Source: CALACW01 sp002431305 (GTDB taxonomy: Bacteria; Bacillota; Clostridia; Oscillospirales; Acutalibacteraceae). From it: DNA of 24,833 nt. Shown piece by piece: positions 7,387 to 15,814 of this stretch. How positions within the stretch are numbered: the first letter of the stretch is position 1; each line of letters starts with the position of its first letter. A program made the translations under genes and the position numbers. Location: positions 1 through 24,833 of the forward strand of contig CALACW010000001.1 of assembly GCA_937890355.1 (NCBI GenBank), read 5' to 3'. The notes beneath the pieces were generated by a model, which did not search any database, was not told the origin of the DNA, and saw only the letters and a program-made list of their open reading frames with translations.

Positions 7387-8124
7387 TTATTCTGCCTGAG
7401 CGTCCTCAGCCTCAGCCGAATCAGCCTCGGGAGCCGACTGTTCACCCTGTCTGCCCTCGATAACTGCATCAGCCATAGCGCCGGCAATAAGCTTGACGGC
7501 ACGGATAGCGTCATCGTTTCCGGGGATTACATAGTCAATCTCGTCGGGATCGCAGTTTGTATCTACGATAGCAACGATGGGGATTCCGAGTTTGTGAGCT
7601 TCAGCAACGGCAATTCTCTCTTTTCTGGGGTCTACGATGAACATAGCCGCAGGCATTTTCTTCATCTCGGTGATACCGCCGAGGAACTTCTCAAGTTTTT
7701 CAATCTGAAGCTTAAGTTTAGCAACTTCCTTCTTGGGAAGAAGATCGAATGTACCGTCAGCCTCCATAGCCTTAAGCTGAGCAAGTCTCTTAATTCTTAA
7801 TTTAATAGTGTTAAAGTTTGTAAGCATGCCGCCGAGCCAACGTGCGTTTACGAAAGGCATACCGCAGCGCTCTGCCTCTTCCTTAACGGAATCCATAGCC
7901 TGCTTTTTTGTTCCTACGAAAAGAATCTCGCCGCCGTTTGCGGAGAGTTCGCGGACGAACATATAAGCGTCCTCTAACTTCTTAACCGTCTTCTGAAGGT
8001 CGATGATGTAAATTCCGTTGCGCTCCGTGAAAATGTATGGAGCCATTTTGGGGTTCCATCTTCTGGTCTGATGACCGAAATGAACGCCCGCTTCAAGAAG
8101 CTGTTTCATTGATACTACTGACAT
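7387..8124 (-). CDS. rpsB: 30S ribosomal protein S2
   Basis: A 245-aa S2 protein of the small ribosomal subunit. Hallmarks: LLEAGVHFGHQTRRWNPKM at the N-terminus, the GTKKQA strand, FVNARWLGGMLTNF, the predicted coiled-coil insertion around residues 120-155, and PIVAIVDTNCDPD near the C-terminus. An acidic Ala/Glu tail ends the protein. The ATG has a strong GGAGG site. It is the first gene of rpsB-tsf; its own promoter and a folded leader lie upstream, suggesting feedback control by S2, as is known in other bacteria. Confidence 0.97.
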   Translation of the reverse strand: MSVVSMKQLLEAGVHFGHQTRRWNPKMAPYIFTERNGIYIIDLQKTVKKLEDAYMFVRELSANGGEILFVGTKKQAMDSVKEEAERCGMPFVNARWLGGMLTNFNTIKLRIKRLAQLKAMEADGTFDLLPKKEVAKLKLQIEKLEKFLGGITEMKKMPAAMFIVDPRKERIAVAEAHKLGIPIVAIVDTNCDPDEIDYVIPGNDDAIRAVKLIAGAMADAVIEGRQGEQSAPEADSAEAEDAQAE

Positions 8125-8151
8125 GATTTTTTCCTCCTTTTATTTAACCGC

Positions 8152-8210
8152 CGCAGACGTCGTTTTATATGACGGCGCAGCATGCGCAGGTGTCAAATAA
8201 TCGGTCTGCG
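8152..8210 (-). promoter_or_regulatory. Structured 5' leader of rpsB (candidate autoregulatory element)
   Basis: On the minus strand, CGCAGAC (8204-8210) can pair with GTCTGCG (8152-8158). Two hairpins lie inside: GCGCA/TGCGC with a 3-nt loop (8175-8187) and CGTC/GACG with a 9-nt loop (8158-8174), which competes for one base with the closing stem. The layout resembles a three-way junction, and the closing stem ends 15 nt before the ribosome binding site. I infer a ribosomal-protein leader; I cannot match it to a named family. Confidence 0.45.
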
Positions 8211-8226
8211 TGAGATTTACCGTAGT

Positions 8227-8255
8227 ATAATACCACAAGAAATGCAGAAATGCAA
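8227..8255 (-). promoter_or_regulatory. Sigma-A promoter of rpsB-tsf
   Basis: On the minus strand, TTGCAT (8250-8255) and TATTAT (8227-8232) are 17 bp apart, with an extended TGG before the -10. Transcription would start near 8220, giving a leader of about 95 nt. Confidence 0.65.
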
Positions 8256-8271
8256 TAGAAAATTAAAAAAA

Positions 8272-9081
8272 TTATTCGTTTTTCGGTTTTACTCCGTAGA
8301 AATGAATAATATTCATATCATCTTCCATATCAAGTCCGTGCCCGCCGCTGTCTCCGTCAATTTCATGACAGCCGTGATCGGGAGCAAAAGCATAAAAAAC
8401 ATTATGATCTTTCCACTCGTTTTTAATCATGGATACAAAATCTGAATATGTTTTTATATTTTCTTTTAATACATCTATTGATTCCTTTGACTCGGGACCG
8501 GTGTGATGCATCGTCGTATCGTAATTACCGTTGTAAACGACAATAATGTCGTACTTATCTTGTTTTATAAGCTCAGCAGCTTTTTCATTTACCTCCTCCT
8601 CAGTTTCATAGATATAATAATCCATTTTCCTCTCAAGGAAGATTTTTGAAATACTGTCGCCCTCGGTTGACACAATAGCACATTTTCTGCCGTGCTTTAT
8701 AAGCTCATCAAAAACCGTATTTTGTTTTAAAACAGGCTTTACATATGCTTTTATTCCGTGAATTTCAGGCATTACGCCGGTATACATCGATGCAAAACAG
8801 ACAGGCGTTACACTCGGCATTACGGAAAGCATCGGCAGCGCCGCGTCCGAACACAGAATTGCGTCCGTAAAAAGAGCGGTATACTTCTGATAAAGCCACA
8901 ATGACACGGCGTCCGGATTGAATATAAATACTCTGTCGGCTCCCCTGCCATTTGTTTTTTTGTTGATTAATGCATTCAAAACAGCATTTGACTCAGCCAT
9001 ATCCGGATTATGAATATTCAATGATTCAAGAATGGTTGAGGCAACGCTTGTTATTACGATGCTGTCATAGAGTCCGTCCAT
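8272..9081 (-). CDS. Alkaline phosphatase superfamily hydrolase (phosphodiesterase-like)
   Basis: A 269-aa enzyme of the alkaline phosphatase superfamily, closest in look to the nucleotide pyrophosphatase/phosphodiesterase and mutase branches. All seven expected metal-site residues can be placed: Asp57, nucleophile Thr92 (within MPSVTP), Asp188 and His192 (DTTMHH), Asp235-His236 (APDHG) and His248 (GGHG). There is no signal peptide or membrane segment, so it is probably cytoplasmic; its substrate is unknown. The frame runs 37 codons further upstream into the previous gene, but AAGGAG sits 9 nt before the ATG at 9079-9081. It is the last gene of the seven-gene run and ends only 16 bp before the rpsB promoter, with no hairpin terminator visible. 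Confidence 0.8.
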   Translation of the reverse strand: MDGLYDSIVITSVASTILESLNIHNPDMAESNAVLNALINKKTNGRGADRVFIFNPDAVSLWLYQKYTALFTDAILCSDAALPMLSVMPSVTPVCFASMYTGVMPEIHGIKAYVKPVLKQNTVFDELIKHGRKCAIVSTEGDSISKIFLERKMDYYIYETEEEVNEKAAELIKQDKYDIIVVYNGNYDTTMHHTGPESKESIDVLKENIKTYSDFVSMIKNEWKDHNVFYAFAPDHGCHEIDGDSGGHGLDMEDDMNIIHFYGVKPKNE

Positions 9082-9103
9082 AACATTTTTCTCCTTCTTT
9101 GTG

Positions 9104-10108
9104 TTAATTTTTATCAAGATATGTTCCCGAAACATAGCCGATATCCTCGCCGTTGACGGTGATATGAGCCCAGTTTCCGTCCCATTCGACAACGGTAACT
9201 TTATCGCCTATATTGAGTTCCTTTACAACGTCATAATTCGTTCCGGGACCTTTTCTTACGTTAAGAGAATCGCCGACGGAATCACTTACCGAATATTTGC
9301 CTGTGGACGTGTTTTTGTAAGTTGTTGTTTCGGGAGTCTTTTCAGTCTCGGCAGTTTTCCTTGCAGTCGTTTCGGTCTTTTTGGTTGTTTCGGCAGTCTT
9401 GGTAGTATTGTTTGTCTCCGACTGAGGTTTGAAATCAGGCGCGTATTCAACGTCTGTCATTTTAATCCAACCGAAATACTGAGTACCGTCCGCCGCAAAA
9501 CCGAGAGCATAGCCGTTCTCATAGAGAAACGCTTTTATTTCGATATATGTATCCGAAGCAGCGATATGAAACGCGCTTTCGGAATTGATTTTATTGCTCG
9601 TGTACATTCCGGCTCCGCCTTTTTTAGTAACCTTATAGTAGCCGGTTTTGTAGTCCTCTGCTTTAACTGTGGTTTCGGGTATAACAGTAGGGTCGTCCGC
9701 CTTTACCGTTATGCCGGTATCTTCAGTTGTAGTCTCTTTAGATGACGATACTTTAGCTATAAGAGTGTCGAGATATCCGCCTTTAAACAGGAAAAAAGTT
9801 CCGCCCGCGAGAACAAGAACAACGACGGCGATTATTATAACGGCTTTGATACCGGATTTTGATTTGCCGTTTGAATTTATATCACCGTAATCGTCTGCAT
9901 AAATATCCTCTTTTTTCACTTCCGTGTTTTTCTGCACCCTCTGGGGTTTCTGAGGCTTCTGCTTAGGTTTCTGATATGATGCTTCGTGCTCAAAAACAGC
10001 GTCTGCGTCACGCCTCATACCTTCGTTCGATGAAGAAACGCTTCTTCCGCAGAACGGACATATTTTAGCCGAATCCTTTATCTGAGAATTGCAATATTTG
10101 CACTGCAT
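9104..10108 (-). CDS. Membrane protein with N-terminal zinc ribbon and C-terminal SH3b domain
   Basis: A 334-aa protein in clear parts. A zinc ribbon is formed by Cys3, Cys6, Cys17 and Cys20. A charged, Gln/Lys-rich linker follows, then a single membrane segment at about 87-108. Outside lie a Thr/Lys-rich stretch, a central SH3-like region (about 156-222), a second Thr-rich linker (about 228-266), and a bacterial SH3 domain (268-334, with SLNVRKGPGTNYDVV). The orientation is probably zinc ribbon inside and SH3b outside, where SH3b domains commonly bind peptidoglycan. It may connect a cytoplasmic state to the cell wall (inference). GGAG lies 9 nt before the ATG. Confidence 0.75.
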   Translation of the reverse strand: MQCKYCNSQIKDSAKICPFCGRSVSSSNEGMRRDADAVFEHEASYQKPKQKPQKPQRVQKNTEVKKEDIYADDYGDINSNGKSKSGIKAVIIIAVVVLVLAGGTFFLFKGGYLDTLIAKVSSSKETTTEDTGITVKADDPTVIPETTVKAEDYKTGYYKVTKKGGAGMYTSNKINSESAFHIAASDTYIEIKAFLYENGYALGFAADGTQYFGWIKMTDVEYAPDFKPQSETNNTTKTAETTKKTETTARKTAETEKTPETTTYKNTSTGKYSVSDSVGDSLNVRKGPGTNYDVVKELNIGDKVTVVEWDGNWAHITVNGEDIGYVSGTYLDKN

Positions 10109-10127
10109 ATTTTACCACTCCGTAAAT

Positions 10128-10358
10128 TTATTTTTTATTTTTGACATTCAGTTTTGATAATTTATTTTTAATGCGGTTGATTCTGACCGACTTTTCTTTG
10201 TCGTCTTTTATGTATTTTCCGCCGTCAAAAAACAGTATATCACTTTCAGAAATATTTGGCAACAAGGAAATATCGACATTAATTCTATTTTTGTCCCCGT
10301 CCGAAATCAAAACGGCTGTATTTCCTTCTATTCTGTCGACTGAAAAATATTTCTTCAT
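10128..10358 (-). CDS. DUF3006 domain protein
   Basis: A 76-aa protein matching DUF3006 by its pattern: VDRIEG, a short AVL strand, ISLLPN, a DILFFDGG segment, then a basic Lys/Asn-rich end. DUF3006 genes often sit next to ComEC-like metallo-beta-lactamase genes, as here, which suggests a joint function that is not known. The ATG directly follows the upstream stop codon (TAA-ATG), with AAGGG at 7-nt spacing inside that gene, so translation is coupled. Confidence 0.75.
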   Translation of the reverse strand: MKKYFSVDRIEGNTAVLISDGDKNRINVDISLLPNISESDILFFDGGKYIKDDKEKSVRINRIKNKLSKLNVKNKK

Positions 10359-11264
10359 TTATTTTCCCTTCTCGGTTTCGATTCTGTATTGTTTTCCGTT
10401 TGTTTTCAGAATGACATTCCCGTCGTAATCGGTACGGTAAACAGAGATATTGTTTTCCTCTAAAGTTTTCAGCGTTAATTCAGACGGATGAGAATATTTA
10501 TTATTCTCTCCGACGGAAATTACTGCGCACTCAGGAGAAACCGCTTTAATAAAATCAAAACACGATGACGTGGAGCTGCCGTGATGTCCGACTTTTAAAA
10601 CGTCGCATTTAAGCGCGGGATAGTCATTAATTATCTGCTTTTCGATTCTCTTTTCTGCGTCACCCGTCATTAATACCGATATATCCGAATATGTAAAAAG
10701 AGTAACTATCGAATCATTATTTAAATCTTTCCCGGTCTCTTTCGGAGACAGAATTTCAAAACTCATATCGCCGTACGTATATTTATCTCCGGCATAAGCG
10801 TAATAAATATCTGCACCGCTTTCAGCTGCCGCGTCGATAAAATCTTCATAAAACGACGACGTTATATACTGTGCGTCAATATCGGGAATGATAATGTTAT
10901 CGCAACCGACATCTCTTACAATATCAGCCATTCCGCCGGCATGGTCGGAATGCGGATGCGAAACCATTATACAATCGAATTTTTCTACGCCGAGCGAACG
11001 GCAGTATTCTTCTACTTTATCCGAATACTCGCTCTCGCCCGAATCTATCAGAACATAATGTCCGTTGTTTACAAACAGCGCGGAATCGCCCTGACCGACA
11101 TCAATAAAATGAACGGAAGCGGTAAAATCCGAGTTTGACGGCAGATATATATCGGTTTTTCCGCCTGCGATTTTCGGATATAAGTATCCAGAGATTACGA
11201 TAACCGCAGCAATTATAAACGTTATAACTGCGGAAATTTTATTTTTACCTTTTCTTTTTGCCAT
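10359..11264 (-). CDS. ComEC/Rec2-like metallo-beta-lactamase fold hydrolase, membrane-anchored
   Basis: A 301-aa protein with an N-terminal membrane anchor or uncleaved signal (about residues 10-30) and an extracellular metallo-beta-lactamase domain. Seen: FIDVGQGD near 53-60, the metal-binding HPHSDH at 103-108 (H-x-H-x-D-H), LMTGDAE, and the GHHGSS motif. This matches the free-standing version of the nuclease-like domain of ComEC; it lacks the ComEC channel and its multiple membrane helices, so it is not the DNA-uptake channel itself. A role as a secreted nuclease or phosphodiesterase is likely from the family. Its start overlaps the 3' end of ygiQ by 20 nt and has no clear ribosome binding site, suggesting coupled translation. 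Confidence 0.85.
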   Translation of the reverse strand: MAKRKGKNKISAVITFIIAAVIVISGYLYPKIAGGKTDIYLPSNSDFTASVHFIDVGQGDSALFVNNGHYVLIDSGESEYSDKVEEYCRSLGVEKFDCIMVSHPHSDHAGGMADIVRDVGCDNIIIPDIDAQYITSSFYEDFIDAAAESGADIYYAYAGDKYTYGDMSFEILSPKETGKDLNNDSIVTLFTYSDISVLMTGDAEKRIEKQIINDYPALKCDVLKVGHHGSSTSSCFDFIKAVSPECAVISVGENNKYSHPSELTLKTLEENNISVYRTDYDGNVILKTNGKQYRIETEKGK

Positions 11265-13149
11265 AACCGTTTTTCTTTACGTTTCTGTTTCTGTCAGAAT
11301 TACTATTTGAAGATTTTTTAATATTGATACCGTTATTTTTCTGCCCGTTTTTCTTTACGGACGGGCGTATAAGACATTTATCCGAATATCCTATTAAATC
11401 AGTCCTGTGAGCTTTTATCAAAGCCTGTTCAACAAGGTCGTGACTTTCCGGAGCAAAATAACGAAGCAGTGCTCTTTGCATAGCTTTATCCTTTGATGAT
11501 TTGGCGGTATAAACCTCTTTCATTGTATACGGGTCAAGCCCGGTATGGAACATAGCCGTCGAAATCGTTCCCGGAGTCGGATAAAAATCCTGAACCTGTT
11601 CGGGGTGAAGCCCCTGCTGTTTTATAAATAAAGCTAATTCGATTGCATCATTGAGCGTAGAACCTGGGTGCGACGACATCAGATAAGGAACAAGGTACTG
11701 CTCTTTTCCTGCCGATTTACTCAACTCAAAATATCTCTTTGCAAATTTGATATATGTTTCAATATGGGGTTTTCCCATTTTATCAAGAACAGAGGCGGAA
11801 CAGTGCTCGGGTGCTACTTTGAGCTGACCGCTTACGTGGTAACGCACAAGCTCCTTGAAAAATTCCTCGCTTTCGTCTTCAAGCATGTAATCAAATCTGA
11901 TTCCGGAGCGAATAAAAACTTTTTTAATTCCCGGCAGTTCTCTCACAGCCCGCAGTATATCAATATACTCCCTGTGGTCGGCTTTCAGCTGACTGCACGG
12001 CACCGGGGCAAGGCATTTTTTACCTTTGCACAATCCCCGCTGATCCTGATGATCGCACGACGGGTGTCTGAAGTTTGCAGACGGTCCGCCTATATCATGT
12101 ATGTATCCTTTAAAATCAGGCAGCGATGTAAGAAGTTTTGCTTCTTTTATAATGGACTCCTTGCTTCTCGAGGTAACATAACGTCCCTGATGAAAAGCAA
12201 GCGAACAGAAATTGCACGCACCGAAGCATCCCCTGTTATGTGTTATTGAAAATCGAACTTCTTTTATTGCCGGAACTCCGCCCATTGATTCATACATCGG
12301 ATGATATGTACGCGCATAGGGCAGTTCATAAACCTCGTCAAGTTCTTCCGAAGTCAGAGGAGGCATCGGTTCGTTTTGAACAAGCATCATTTTGCCATGC
12401 TTCTGTTTGAGCATTTTTCCCCGTACGTGATCCTGTTCGTCCTGTTCGAGCCGGACAGAAACAGCGTATTCTTTTTTGCTGTTTATAACATTATCAAGCG
12501 ACGGACATTCTACGCCTCCGTACGGAGTCTGTCTGACATCCGTAAGATAGCATGTACCGCGTATATCGTTAAGAGAATGGACATTCTCGCCGTTTCTGAG
12601 TCTCTCTGCGATTTCAACAATCTGTTTTTCGCCCATACCGTATATGAGCAGGTCGGCACCTGAGGAAACGAGAATCGACGGTTTTATACAGTCGTCCCAA
12701 TAATCGTAGTGCGCAAAGCGTCTCAGAGAAGCTTCAAGTCCGCCTATTATAATAGGTATATCTTCTCCGTATATTTCTCTGATTTTGTGACAGTAAATGT
12801 CGACAGCACGGTCGGGACGTTTTCCCGTTTTACCGCCGGGAGAATATGTATCAACGCTTCTCGGGCGTTTTGCAACAGAGTAATGAGCGACCATTGAATC
12901 AATATTACCGCTCGAAACGAGAAAACCGAGCCTCGGTGTTCCGAACTGCGTAAAATCATCGTTTCTGCGCCAATCGGGCTGAGCGAGAAACGCAACGGTG
13001 AACCCTGCATGTTCAAGTACTCTCGTAATAATTGCAGCACCGAAACTCGGGTGGTCAACATATGCGTCACCGTTTACGTAGACAAAGTCGACGCTGTCCC
13101 AGCCTCTGTTTAACATATCATTTTTATTAACGGGAAGAAAATCATTCAT
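11245..13149 (-). CDS. ygiQ: YgiQ family radical SAM protein
   Basis: A 634-aa radical SAM enzyme. The cluster-binding C-x3-C-x2-C motif is at about residues 308-315 (GCFGACNFC). The YgiQ N-terminal domain (RGWD, GDAYVDHPSFG, PRLGFLVSSGNIDSMVAHY) and the C-terminal DUF3362-like region are present. A second Cys group after the barrel strand (HPSCDHQDQRG then CKGKKC and PVPC) may bind another metal. The substrate is unknown. The tail is basic and Asn/Ser-rich. The frame extends 11 codons upstream, but family members begin near this ATG (13147-13149), which has GGAG at 9-nt spacing and overlaps the ftsK stop by 8 nt. Confidence 0.92.
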   Translation of the reverse strand: MNDFLPVNKNDMLNRGWDSVDFVYVNGDAYVDHPSFGAAIITRVLEHAGFTVAFLAQPDWRRNDDFTQFGTPRLGFLVSSGNIDSMVAHYSVAKRPRSVDTYSPGGKTGKRPDRAVDIYCHKIREIYGEDIPIIIGGLEASLRRFAHYDYWDDCIKPSILVSSGADLLIYGMGEKQIVEIAERLRNGENVHSLNDIRGTCYLTDVRQTPYGGVECPSLDNVINSKKEYAVSVRLEQDEQDHVRGKMLKQKHGKMMLVQNEPMPPLTSEELDEVYELPYARTYHPMYESMGGVPAIKEVRFSITHNRGCFGACNFCSLAFHQGRYVTSRSKESIIKEAKLLTSLPDFKGYIHDIGGPSANFRHPSCDHQDQRGLCKGKKCLAPVPCSQLKADHREYIDILRAVRELPGIKKVFIRSGIRFDYMLEDESEEFFKELVRYHVSGQLKVAPEHCSASVLDKMGKPHIETYIKFAKRYFELSKSAGKEQYLVPYLMSSHPGSTLNDAIELALFIKQQGLHPEQVQDFYPTPGTISTAMFHTGLDPYTMKEVYTAKSSKDKAMQRALLRYFAPESHDLVEQALIKAHRTDLIGYSDKCLIRPSVKKNGQKNNGINIKKSSNSNSDRNRNVKKNGYGKKKR

Positions 13150-15814
13150 CCTTCTGTTCTCCGTTTTCATTATCGGCTTCACCGCCTCCGTTCATAGCGT
13201 TCATTTCATACCATTGAGCCTTTGACATAAGAACTTTTCTCGGTTTGCTTCCCGCGGAGGAACCCACAACGCCTCTGTTTTCCAATTCGTCCATTATTCT
13301 GCCTGCTTTTGAAAATCCTAATGAAAGATTTCGCTGAAACGCTGAAATTGACGCTTTTTCCGGATTTTCAATGACAAGAAGCGCAGCCTTGTTGATAATC
13401 TGCATATCGGCATCGGACACATTTCCGCCCTCTGACAAAGACGAATCTTTTGAGCCTTTCTTCGCTGTTGATAACGCATTCTTTTCGATTTCCTGCTGAA
13501 CCGCGTCGTCGTATACGGTCGTTTCCTGGCTCTTAACAAATTCAACGACTCTTTCTATTTCGGCATCGGATAAGTAACATCCCTGAACTCGTTTGGGTTT
13601 CGACATTCCGACGGGATAATAAAGCATATCGCCCAGACCGAGCAGTTTTTCGGCACCTGAAGAGTCTATTATTGTTCTGGAATCTATCTGAGAAGAAACG
13701 GACAGCGCAATACGGCTCGGAATATTTGCCTTGATAAGTCCTGTAATAACATCTACGGACGGTCTTTGCGTAGCGACAACCAGGTGCATACCTGCGGCTC
13801 GCGCCATCTGTGCAAGACGAGTAATGGAATCCTCAACCTCTGACGGAGCGACGGACATCAAATCCGAGAGCTCGTCTATAACAATAACAACCTGGGGCAT
13901 TTTTTTCAAATCGTCTCGTTCATCGCACAAACTGTTGTAAGCGCCGATATCTCTTACTCCGTTTTCCTGAAGAGTTTTATATCTGTTAAGCATTTCCGTT
14001 ACAGCCCACGCAAGCGCGCCTGCTGCTTTTCTTGCGTCGGAAACAACCGGAACAAGAAGGTGCGGAATGCCGTTATAAACGGAAAATTCGACCTGTTTCG
14101 GGTCAATTAAAAGTATTTTAACCTCAGACGGTTTAGCGTTATACAGAATACTTACAATCATTGCATTAAGGCATACCGATTTACCGGAACCTGTGGTACC
14201 GGCTATCAGCAAGTGAGGCATTTTTGCAATATCACAGCATACGACATTTCCGGCGATATCCTTGCCCAGCGCAACATTAAGTTTGCTTTTCGCTTTTTCA
14301 TATACGTCGCTCGAAACAATTTCCCGCATTGTGACGGTTGTTCGTCCCCTGTTCGGAACCTCAATGCCTATAGCGGATTTATTCGGAATGGGAGCTTCGA
14401 TTCGTACGCCCGCGGGAGCTGCGAGATGAAGAGCTAAATCATCCGCAAGACCAGTAAATTTACTAATTTTAACTCCGGGAGCGGGGGCAACTTCATAACG
14501 CGTAACCGAAGGTCCGGGTACAATCTCCGTAACAGTTGCAGAAACGTTAAAACTCTTGAGAGCACCGATAAGTTTATCAGCCGTCGCTTTTAAATCAGCC
14601 TGGCTTGCGGCTCTGGTATTTTTTGCCGGTTTGTTGAGAATTTCAACGCTTGGGAGTATATAATTGTCATCGCTCGTATCCTGTTTTGAATCCGATATTT
14701 CATTATTAATTTCGTTTTTGACGGACTCAACCTCAGAAGCGGATATTTTTTCTTTCGTTTCTTCTTTTGATTTTTCTTCGGGCTCTGCGGGATGAGTGAA
14801 AATAACGGGTTCGGGCGATTCGATTTTATCATCGTTAAATTTTATACTCTCAATTTTCTCCTCTTTCGCGGGAAGAGAGAATATATCTTTAATCTCGTCC
14901 GATTCGATGACCGGCATAGATTCACTCTCGTCAAAATCCTTTATTTTATAATTTTTTTCTTTTTCTCTCTTTTTCTGCTCTGTTTTTTCGTCATCGTCTA
15001 AAGCAGATTCATCGTAGACTGTGAATATTTTCTTCCTTCTTTTTGCAGGTTCGAGTTCATCAGAAAGTTCCCTTTCCGCATTTTTTGCATATTTCTGCTG
15101 AGTTATTTCACCAACTTTTTTCACCGGCGTTACAATCATTCTGAAAAGTCTTATCAGCGTAAAGCCAGTGAAAAACATAAACGAAACAAAAATCAAGAGT
15201 CCGAGTATAACAAAAGCCGGAGCTTTTTTTCTGCCGATAAGCAAGAGCAATTCGCCGAAAAACGCGCCGAAAATACCACATCCGGTACTGCCAGCATCAA
15301 AATAGAGCATAAATTCGTTTTTAATATCGTCGGCAAAGGATATAACCTCGGAATGTCTGAATATGTAGACAAACGAGCTTATAAAAGTCAGTAAAAGCAG
15401 ACCTTCAAATATTTTAACGACAATATTATTTTCAAGTTTATCCATTGTCATTATTACAGCAATATATATAAGCATTACGGGGATAACAAAAGTGTTATAT
15501 CCGAAAAATCCGAATGTTACGCCTCTGAGGGCATTCCACAGAGTTCCCTCAGCGCCGTTTATTATTCCGACAAAAAATAATAAAAATGCAAGAGCGAAAA
15601 TGATTATCGCGGCAATCTGATTTTTGCCCTGCATAAAAGAAATTCTGTCATTTTCCTGCACGGCAGTGCGCTTTGACGAAGACGCTTGTCTGTTCTTTGA
15701 AGAAGCAGAACCGATTGTTGATTTCTTTGTATTTTGGCTGTTATTTTTTTGGGGAGCGTTTTTTGCCGGCTGTTTTTTTGCGCCGGTCTTCTTTGTTTTT
15801 GTATCAGCTGCCAT
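13142..15814 (-). CDS. ftsK: DNA translocase FtsK/SpoIIIE
   Basis: An 890-aa septal DNA pump that moves chromosomal DNA during division and, in spore formers, into the forespore. A basic N-terminus (1-50) precedes four membrane segments (about 66-84, 107-124, 133-152, 198-222). An acidic, Lys/Glu-rich linker (about 240-400) joins them to the motor: alpha/beta domains, Walker A GTTGSGKS at 539-546, Walker B VIVIDE near 643-648, and ATQRPS near 681. The C-terminal winged-helix gamma domain (about 800-866) normally reads orienting DNA sequences. GGAGG precedes the ATG. It directly follows a TepA gene, as spoIIIE does in Bacillus, which favours the SpoIIIE role; sequence alone cannot separate FtsK from SpoIIIE. 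Confidence 0.95.
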   Translation of the reverse strand: MAADTKTKKTGAKKQPAKNAPQKNNSQNTKKSTIGSASSKNRQASSSKRTAVQENDRISFMQGKNQIAAIIIFALAFLLFFVGIINGAEGTLWNALRGVTFGFFGYNTFVIPVMLIYIAVIMTMDKLENNIVVKIFEGLLLLTFISSFVYIFRHSEVISFADDIKNEFMLYFDAGSTGCGIFGAFFGELLLLIGRKKAPAFVILGLLIFVSFMFFTGFTLIRLFRMIVTPVKKVGEITQQKYAKNAERELSDELEPAKRRKKIFTVYDESALDDDEKTEQKKREKEKNYKIKDFDESESMPVIESDEIKDIFSLPAKEEKIESIKFNDDKIESPEPVIFTHPAEPEEKSKEETKEKISASEVESVKNEINNEISDSKQDTSDDNYILPSVEILNKPAKNTRAASQADLKATADKLIGALKSFNVSATVTEIVPGPSVTRYEVAPAPGVKISKFTGLADDLALHLAAPAGVRIEAPIPNKSAIGIEVPNRGRTTVTMREIVSSDVYEKAKSKLNVALGKDIAGNVVCCDIAKMPHLLIAGTTGSGKSVCLNAMIVSILYNAKPSEVKILLIDPKQVEFSVYNGIPHLLVPVVSDARKAAGALAWAVTEMLNRYKTLQENGVRDIGAYNSLCDERDDLKKMPQVVIVIDELSDLMSVAPSEVEDSITRLAQMARAAGMHLVVATQRPSVDVITGLIKANIPSRIALSVSSQIDSRTIIDSSGAEKLLGLGDMLYYPVGMSKPKRVQGCYLSDAEIERVVEFVKSQETTVYDDAVQQEIEKNALSTAKKGSKDSSLSEGGNVSDADMQIINKAALLVIENPEKASISAFQRNLSLGFSKAGRIMDELENRGVVGSSAGSKPRKVLMSKAQWYEMNAMNGGGEADNENGEQKDE

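Noticed and set aside
9082..9192. Upstream extension of the phosphodiesterase-like gene
   Set aside because: It overlaps the 3' end of the preceding gene and the ribosome binding site AAGGAG serves the ATG at 9079-9081.
9101..9745. 214-codon plus-strand open frame opposite the zinc-ribbon/SH3b gene
   Set aside because: It is the antisense shadow of the Thr/Lys-rich codons of the real gene, with no ribosome binding site or recognisable domain.
11668..12249. 193-codon plus-strand open frame inside ygiQ
   Set aside because: It lies wholly antisense to conserved radical SAM sequence and shows no family features.
13150..13182. Upstream extension of ygiQ
   Set aside because: Known family members begin close to MNDFLP, and the ATG at 13147-13149 has a well-spaced ribosome binding site.
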